From: an uncultured Collinsella sp.
GTDB taxonomy: Bacteria; Actinomycetota; Coriobacteriia; Coriobacteriales; Coriobacteriaceae
NCBI GenBank assembly: GCA_900544425.1
Contig: UQUX01000035.1
Coordinates: 1 to 15,655 of the forward strand
Direction: 5' to 3'
Length of the DNA stretch: 15,655 nt
Part shown: one piece after another, positions 12,884 to 15,655 of the stretch
Position numbering within the stretch: the first letter of the stretch is position 1
Layout: each line of letters opens with the position of its first letter
Notes under the pieces: model-generated
The model's database searches: none
Told to the model about the DNA's origin: nothing
Seen by the model: the letters and a program-made list of their open reading frames with translations, nothing else
Position numbers and translations under genes: made by a program

Positions 12884-13603
12884 ATGATTCCCAAATACGA
12901 GGCGATAGCTGCAGATATTCGTCGAAGCATCGAGGATGGCACTCTTAAACCGGGCGACAAGCTTCCCACCGTCGTTGAGTTCTGCGAGCTCTATAGCGTT
13001 TCCAAAATCACCGTCAAACGAGCTATCGAGCAAATCACCGAGGAAGGTCTTATTACCAGCCGACGCGGATCGGGTACCTACGTTAAGGACACGGCGGGAC
13101 TTCCCGGTCAGGCGTTTTTCCAGGGCAAAAACGACCGTGCCCAGGGCTTTTCGTATGAGCACCGCGGGGAGAAGGTGACCTCGGTGGTCTACGATTTCTC
13201 GATTGTTAATCCACCAGCGGACATCGCAGCCCAGCTGGGAATTGCCGAGGATGACTTTGCCTATCACATCGTGCGCGTGCGTCAGGCCGATGAGAAGCCC
13301 ATCGTTATCGAGTACACCTACATGCCCCTCGAGCTGATTCCAGGCCTTAAAAAGAAGGACCTGTACGGATCGGTCTACCACTTCATCCGCGAGCAATGTG
13401 GGCTGAAGATTTCGAGCTTCCACCGTACCATTCGCGCCGTGGCAGCAACCGAGGAAGAAGCCGAGCGCTTGGACACCAAGCCTGGCTCTCCCCTGCTCGA
13501 GCTCACCCAGATTGGCTTTTTGGACAGCGGCGCCGCCTTTGAGTATTCGGTCTCGCGCAACGTTGGCGACCGCTTTGAGTTGCACAACGTAACGTTGGCA
13601 TAG
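12884..13603 (+). CDS. GntR-family (HutC/UTRA subfamily) transcriptional regulator
   Basis: The 239-residue protein has an N-terminal winged helix-turn-helix of GntR type (MIPKYEAIAADIRRSIEDGT, KLPTVVEFCELYSVSKITVKRAI, then GLITSRRGSGTYV, about 1-70) and a C-terminal UTRA ligand domain (about 90-235). UTRA signatures include AYHIVRVRQADEKPIVIEYTYMPLELIPGL and the terminal FEYSVSRNVGDRFEL. UTRA domains of this group usually sense a sugar phosphate. It is divergent from the GH1-PTS operon with a 303-base control region and most likely represses it until a phosphorylated beta-disaccharide appears. The ATG at 12884 has AAAGGAGG just upstream; a farther in-frame ATG at 12851 has no such site. A GGGCGCT/AGCGCCC inverted repeat (13620-13653) lies downstream. 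Confidence 0.93.
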   Translation: MIPKYEAIAADIRRSIEDGTLKPGDKLPTVVEFCELYSVSKITVKRAIEQITEEGLITSRRGSGTYVKDTAGLPGQAFFQGKNDRAQGFSYEHRGEKVTSVVYDFSIVNPPADIAAQLGIAEDDFAYHIVRVRQADEKPIVIEYTYMPLELIPGLKKKDLYGSVYHFIREQCGLKISSFHRTIRAVAATEEEAERLDTKPGSPLLELTQIGFLDSGAAFEYSVSRNVGDRFELHNVTLA

Positions 13604-13677
13604 GTTTTTGTAGTCATCCGGGCGCTCGCTTTGAGCTGTTTTGTGCAGCGCCCGCGCAACACAATGGGGGTATGAAC

Positions 13678-14610
13678 ATGTCCGATTTGATTAAGCTGAC
13701 GCCGATCTTCCACGAGAAGATCTGGGGCGGTCGCCAGCTCGAAACCGTATTTGGCTACGACATTCCCGATGGCCCCATCGGTGAGTGCTGGGCCATCTCG
13801 GCCCACCCCAACGGCGACTGCCAGATTGCGGAGGGCCCGTATGCCGGCCACACGCTGTCGTGGCTGTGGGCCGAGCATCGCGAGCTCTTTGGCAACTGCG
13901 AGGGCAAGGAGTTCCCGCTGCTCATTAAGATTCTGGACGCCAAGGACGACCTTTCGATCCAGATTCATCCCAACGACGAGTACGCTGCCGAGCACGAGAA
14001 CGGTAGCCTGGGCAAAACCGAGTGTTGGTATGTGCTGGACTGCGAGCCCGACGCCACGATCATCGTCGGCCAGCGTGCCAAGGACCGCGCCGAGGCCGCA
14101 CAAATGATCGAGGACGGCCGCTGGGACGACATGCTCAACGTACTGCCGATCCACAAGGGCGACTTTTTCCAGATTGATTCCGGTACCGTGCACGCCATCA
14201 AGACCGGCACGCTCATTTTGGAGACGCAGCAGTCGAGCGACGTGACGTATCGCCTGTACGACTACGACCGTCCCGGCACCGACGGCAAGCTGCGCCCACT
14301 GCACATTGAGCAGAGCCTCGACTGCATCGACTTTGATGCCCAGGCTCCGACCGACGGCACGGTGACCGCGCCCGAGGTGAACGGCGTGACCGAGCTCGAG
14401 TCTAACTCCTGCTACACCGTCGATCGTGTGCGCGTCGACGGCAGCAAAACCCTCGACCAGCGCTGGCCCTTCATGTGTCTGTCGGTCATCGACGGCGAAG
14501 GCACCGTCTGCGGCGACCCCGTCCACAAGGGAAGCCACCTGCTGGCCCCGAGCACCGTCAGCTCCATCGACCTCGAAGGCAAGATGGAACTGATCATCAG
14601 CCACCTGTAG
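13678..14610 (+). CDS. manA: Mannose-6-phosphate isomerase, class I
   Basis: ManA interconverts mannose 6-phosphate and fructose 6-phosphate in the cytoplasm with a zinc ion. The 310-residue cupin protein has the short Gram-positive layout: LTPIFHEKIWGGRQL at the start, zinc ligands in SIQIHPNDEYA (Gln and His), KTECWYVL (Glu) and IDSGTVHAIKTGTLILE (His), then SSDVTYRLYDYDR with the catalytic arginine. The C-terminal cupin half (CLSVIDGEGTV to MELIISHL) is intact. I prefer ATG 13678 (GGGGG 7 bases upstream) to ATG 13672, which lies almost on the ribosome binding site. It follows gntR by about 74 bases on the same strand and may be co-transcribed, but its substrate links it to mannose use or mannosylation, not obviously to beta-glucosides. 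Confidence 0.95.
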   Translation: MSDLIKLTPIFHEKIWGGRQLETVFGYDIPDGPIGECWAISAHPNGDCQIAEGPYAGHTLSWLWAEHRELFGNCEGKEFPLLIKILDAKDDLSIQIHPNDEYAAEHENGSLGKTECWYVLDCEPDATIIVGQRAKDRAEAAQMIEDGRWDDMLNVLPIHKGDFFQIDSGTVHAIKTGTLILETQQSSDVTYRLYDYDRPGTDGKLRPLHIEQSLDCIDFDAQAPTDGTVTAPEVNGVTELESNSCYTVDRVRVDGSKTLDQRWPFMCLSVIDGEGTVCGDPVHKGSHLLAPSTVSSIDLEGKMELIISHL

Positions 14611-14741
14611 GCCACCGGTCCCCAAGCGCTCGCCGGGACGTGTCTCTATAGTTTTGTCAACCGCGTGCTTCGCGCCATTTCGGCATGACGCATCCGGGCG
14701 CCCGGCGCCCCCGCTTCCCCTTCGGTTGATCCCGCCGCCCG
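14611..14741. other. Spacer between manA and the transposase remnant
   Basis: No gene is seen. It contains the 3' flank of the IS110 remnant, including a GC-rich GGGCGCCCGG palindromic patch (about 14696-14708) and the putative element end near 14640. manA and the fused gene converge here without a recognisable U-tract terminator. Confidence 0.5.
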
Positions 14742-15359
14742 CTAGGCCGCGTACGGGACGGCGTCGCGCATGATCGCGTAGATGACCTTGAGCCTCTTCC
14801 TCGCGACCGCCTTCAGCGCCTTGCTGTGCCTCATCCCCCTCGCCCTGCACTCCCCGTAGTACCTCCCGAACCTGTTGTCCGTGCCGATGAGGGAGTTGCA
14901 GCTGAATATGAGCAGGTTCTTGAGCTGCCTGTTCCCGCCGTGCTGCGGCGACGTCGACCTGATGCTGCTCCCGGAGCGCCTGTCTGACGGCGCCACGCCG
15001 CAATAGCTCGCGAGCTCGTCGTGCCCCCTGAACGCGGATATGTCGATCGACGTCACCAGCGCCGCGGCGGTCTTGGGGCCGATCCCGGGCACCGTGAGGA
15101 GGCACTCGTAGACCTCGTCTCCCGCCAGCGAGTCGGCCACGAGCGAGTCGAGTTCCTCGATGTCGGCGTCGAGGGAGGCTATCTCCCGGGCGAGTATCCG
15201 GACCGCGACGTCCTCGCCGGCCGGGAGCCGCCTTCCCGAGCGCGACGAGGCCAGCAGCGCCTCCCAGAGCCTCCTGGCCCCCGCCGCGGGGGCGCCCGCG
15301 CGCCTGGCGGCGCTCGAGAACCTGCGCCAGCCGGCGGCCGAGCACCCGGCGGCCCCGCC
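14640..15359 (-). mobile_element. Remnant of an IS110-family insertion sequence (right part only)
   Basis: The segment holds the C-terminal half of an IS110-type transposase and about 100 bases beyond its stop. It is visibly richer in G and C than the prfC sequence to its right. Near 14640-14664 the minus strand reads GGTTGACAAAACTATAGAG, which resembles right ends I recall from actinobacterial IS110 elements. The left part, with the RuvC-like DEDD domain and the left end, is missing. The exact outer boundary cannot be fixed without an intact copy. Confidence 0.7.
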
Positions 15360-15655
15360 GAACTCGGCCAGCTTCAGGTTCTTGTTCCGGTCCTGCACCC
15401 ACTGGATGGACCACTGGGAGGCGAACAGCAGCAGCTGGTTGCCCTTGTAGTCCTCCACCAGCTTGGCGTCGTTGGGCAGCAGCAGGTCCTCCTCCTTGAG
15501 GGGCTGGGCGTCCTCGTCCTCCTTCACGATCCAACGCAGGTACTCGTAGGGCAGGCCCTCCTTGTACAGCTCCACGTTGTACTCGCTGCGCAGGCGGTAC
15601 TCCAGCACGTCAAACTGCAGGGTGCCCACCACGCCCACAATGACCTCCTCCATGC
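14742..15655 (-). CDS. prfC: Peptide chain release factor 3 C-terminus fused in frame to IS110 transposase C-terminal domain
   Basis: The reading frame enters from the right edge. Residues 1-98 of the visible part (15653-15360) are RF3 domain III: VIVGVVGTLQFDVLEYRL, EYNVELYKEGLPYEYLRWI, then QLLLFASQWSIQWVQDRN and LKLAEF, where RF3 proteins normally end within a few residues. RF3 is the GTPase that recycles RF1/RF2 from the ribosome. Instead of stopping, the frame continues for 205 residues of IS110-family transposase: a linker helix (AGWRRFSSAARRAG, then LDADIEELDSLV), helix-hairpin-helix-like TVPGIGPKTAAAL (187-199), and the Tnp domain ASYCGVAPSDRRSGSS with probable catalytic Ser227, ending at TAG 14742. 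The N-terminal DEDD domain is absent. So either prfC gained a transposase tail, or the join is a deletion or assembly chimera. The RF3 GTPase domain lies outside the window. Confidence 0.85.
   Translation of the reverse strand, partial: MEEVIVGVVGTLQFDVLEYRLRSEYNVELYKEGLPYEYLRWIVKEDEDAQPLKEEDLLLPNDAKLVEDYKGNQLLLFASQWSIQWVQDRNKNLKLAEFGGAAGCSAAGWRRFSSAARRAGAPAAGARRLWEALLASSRSGRRLPAGEDVAVRILAREIASLDADIEELDSLVADSLAGDEVYECLLTVPGIGPKTAAALVTSIDISAFRGHDELASYCGVAPSDRRSGSSIRSTSPQHGGNRQLKNLLIFSCNSLIGTDNRFGRYYGECRARGMRHSKALKAVARKRLKVIYAIMRDAVPYAA

Noticed and set aside
13620..13653. GGGCGCT/AGCGCCC inverted repeat between gntR and manA as a terminator
   Set aside because: Only 7 bp with a 20-base loop and no U-tract; manA may well be read through from gntR.
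13375..15534. A 719-codon open frame on the minus strand across gntR's end, manA and the IS110/prfC region
   Set aside because: The sequence is Gly/Arg/Ala-rich low complexity, is antisense to manA and out of frame with the recognisable RF3 and transposase domains.

Overview
The window looks like chromosomal DNA of a high-GC, anaerobic gut actinobacterium of the class Coriobacteriia, probably Collinsella or a close relative. This is an inference from gene content (Ni-hydrogenase maturation genes beside Tat genes, a family II pyrophosphatase, a class Ic type aminotransferase, a cellobiose-type PTS), GC-rich codon use, strong AGGAGG-like ribosome binding sites and short intergenic palindromes. 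No database search was possible. Nearly all genes lie on the minus strand; only three are on the plus strand.

Reading the minus strand from right to left. At the right edge (15655-14742) the C-terminal part of peptide chain release factor 3 (prfC) runs in frame, without a stop, into the C-terminal half of an IS110-family transposase; an IS110-like right end lies just downstream. A plus-strand mannose-6-phosphate isomerase (manA) and a plus-strand GntR/UTRA repressor follow. The repressor is divergent from a beta-glucoside uptake cluster on the minus strand: GH1 6-phospho-beta-glycosidase, PTS EIIC, EIIB and EIIA, a strong terminator, then a ROK sugar kinase. PTS import would give a 6-phosphorylated disaccharide, the GH1 enzyme would cleave it, and the ROK kinase would phosphorylate the released free sugar.

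Next come a family II manganese pyrophosphatase (ppaC) with a clear terminator, and an NhaA Na+/H+ antiporter whose leader carries a terminator-like hairpin with a U-tract (possible attenuator). A bidirectional terminator separates nhaA from a plus-strand 84-residue protein of unknown function. The left third is one long minus-strand series: PLP aminotransferase, a lone STAS anti-anti-sigma-like protein, tatA/B-like, tatC, hypA, hypB, and the start of a type IA topoisomerase. tatA-tatC-hypA-hypB are tightly packed, linking the Tat exporter to Ni-hydrogenase maturation.

The most unusual things in the window are: (1) the prfC-IS110 in-frame fusion; (2) a set of four intergenic inverted-repeat elements, with differing arms but a shared GGGGACRGGTTTG-like core, lying next to gene ends or in leaders; (3) structured leaders or spacers in front of nhaA and between EIIC and EIIB. 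No tRNA, rRNA, CRISPR array or origin was seen.
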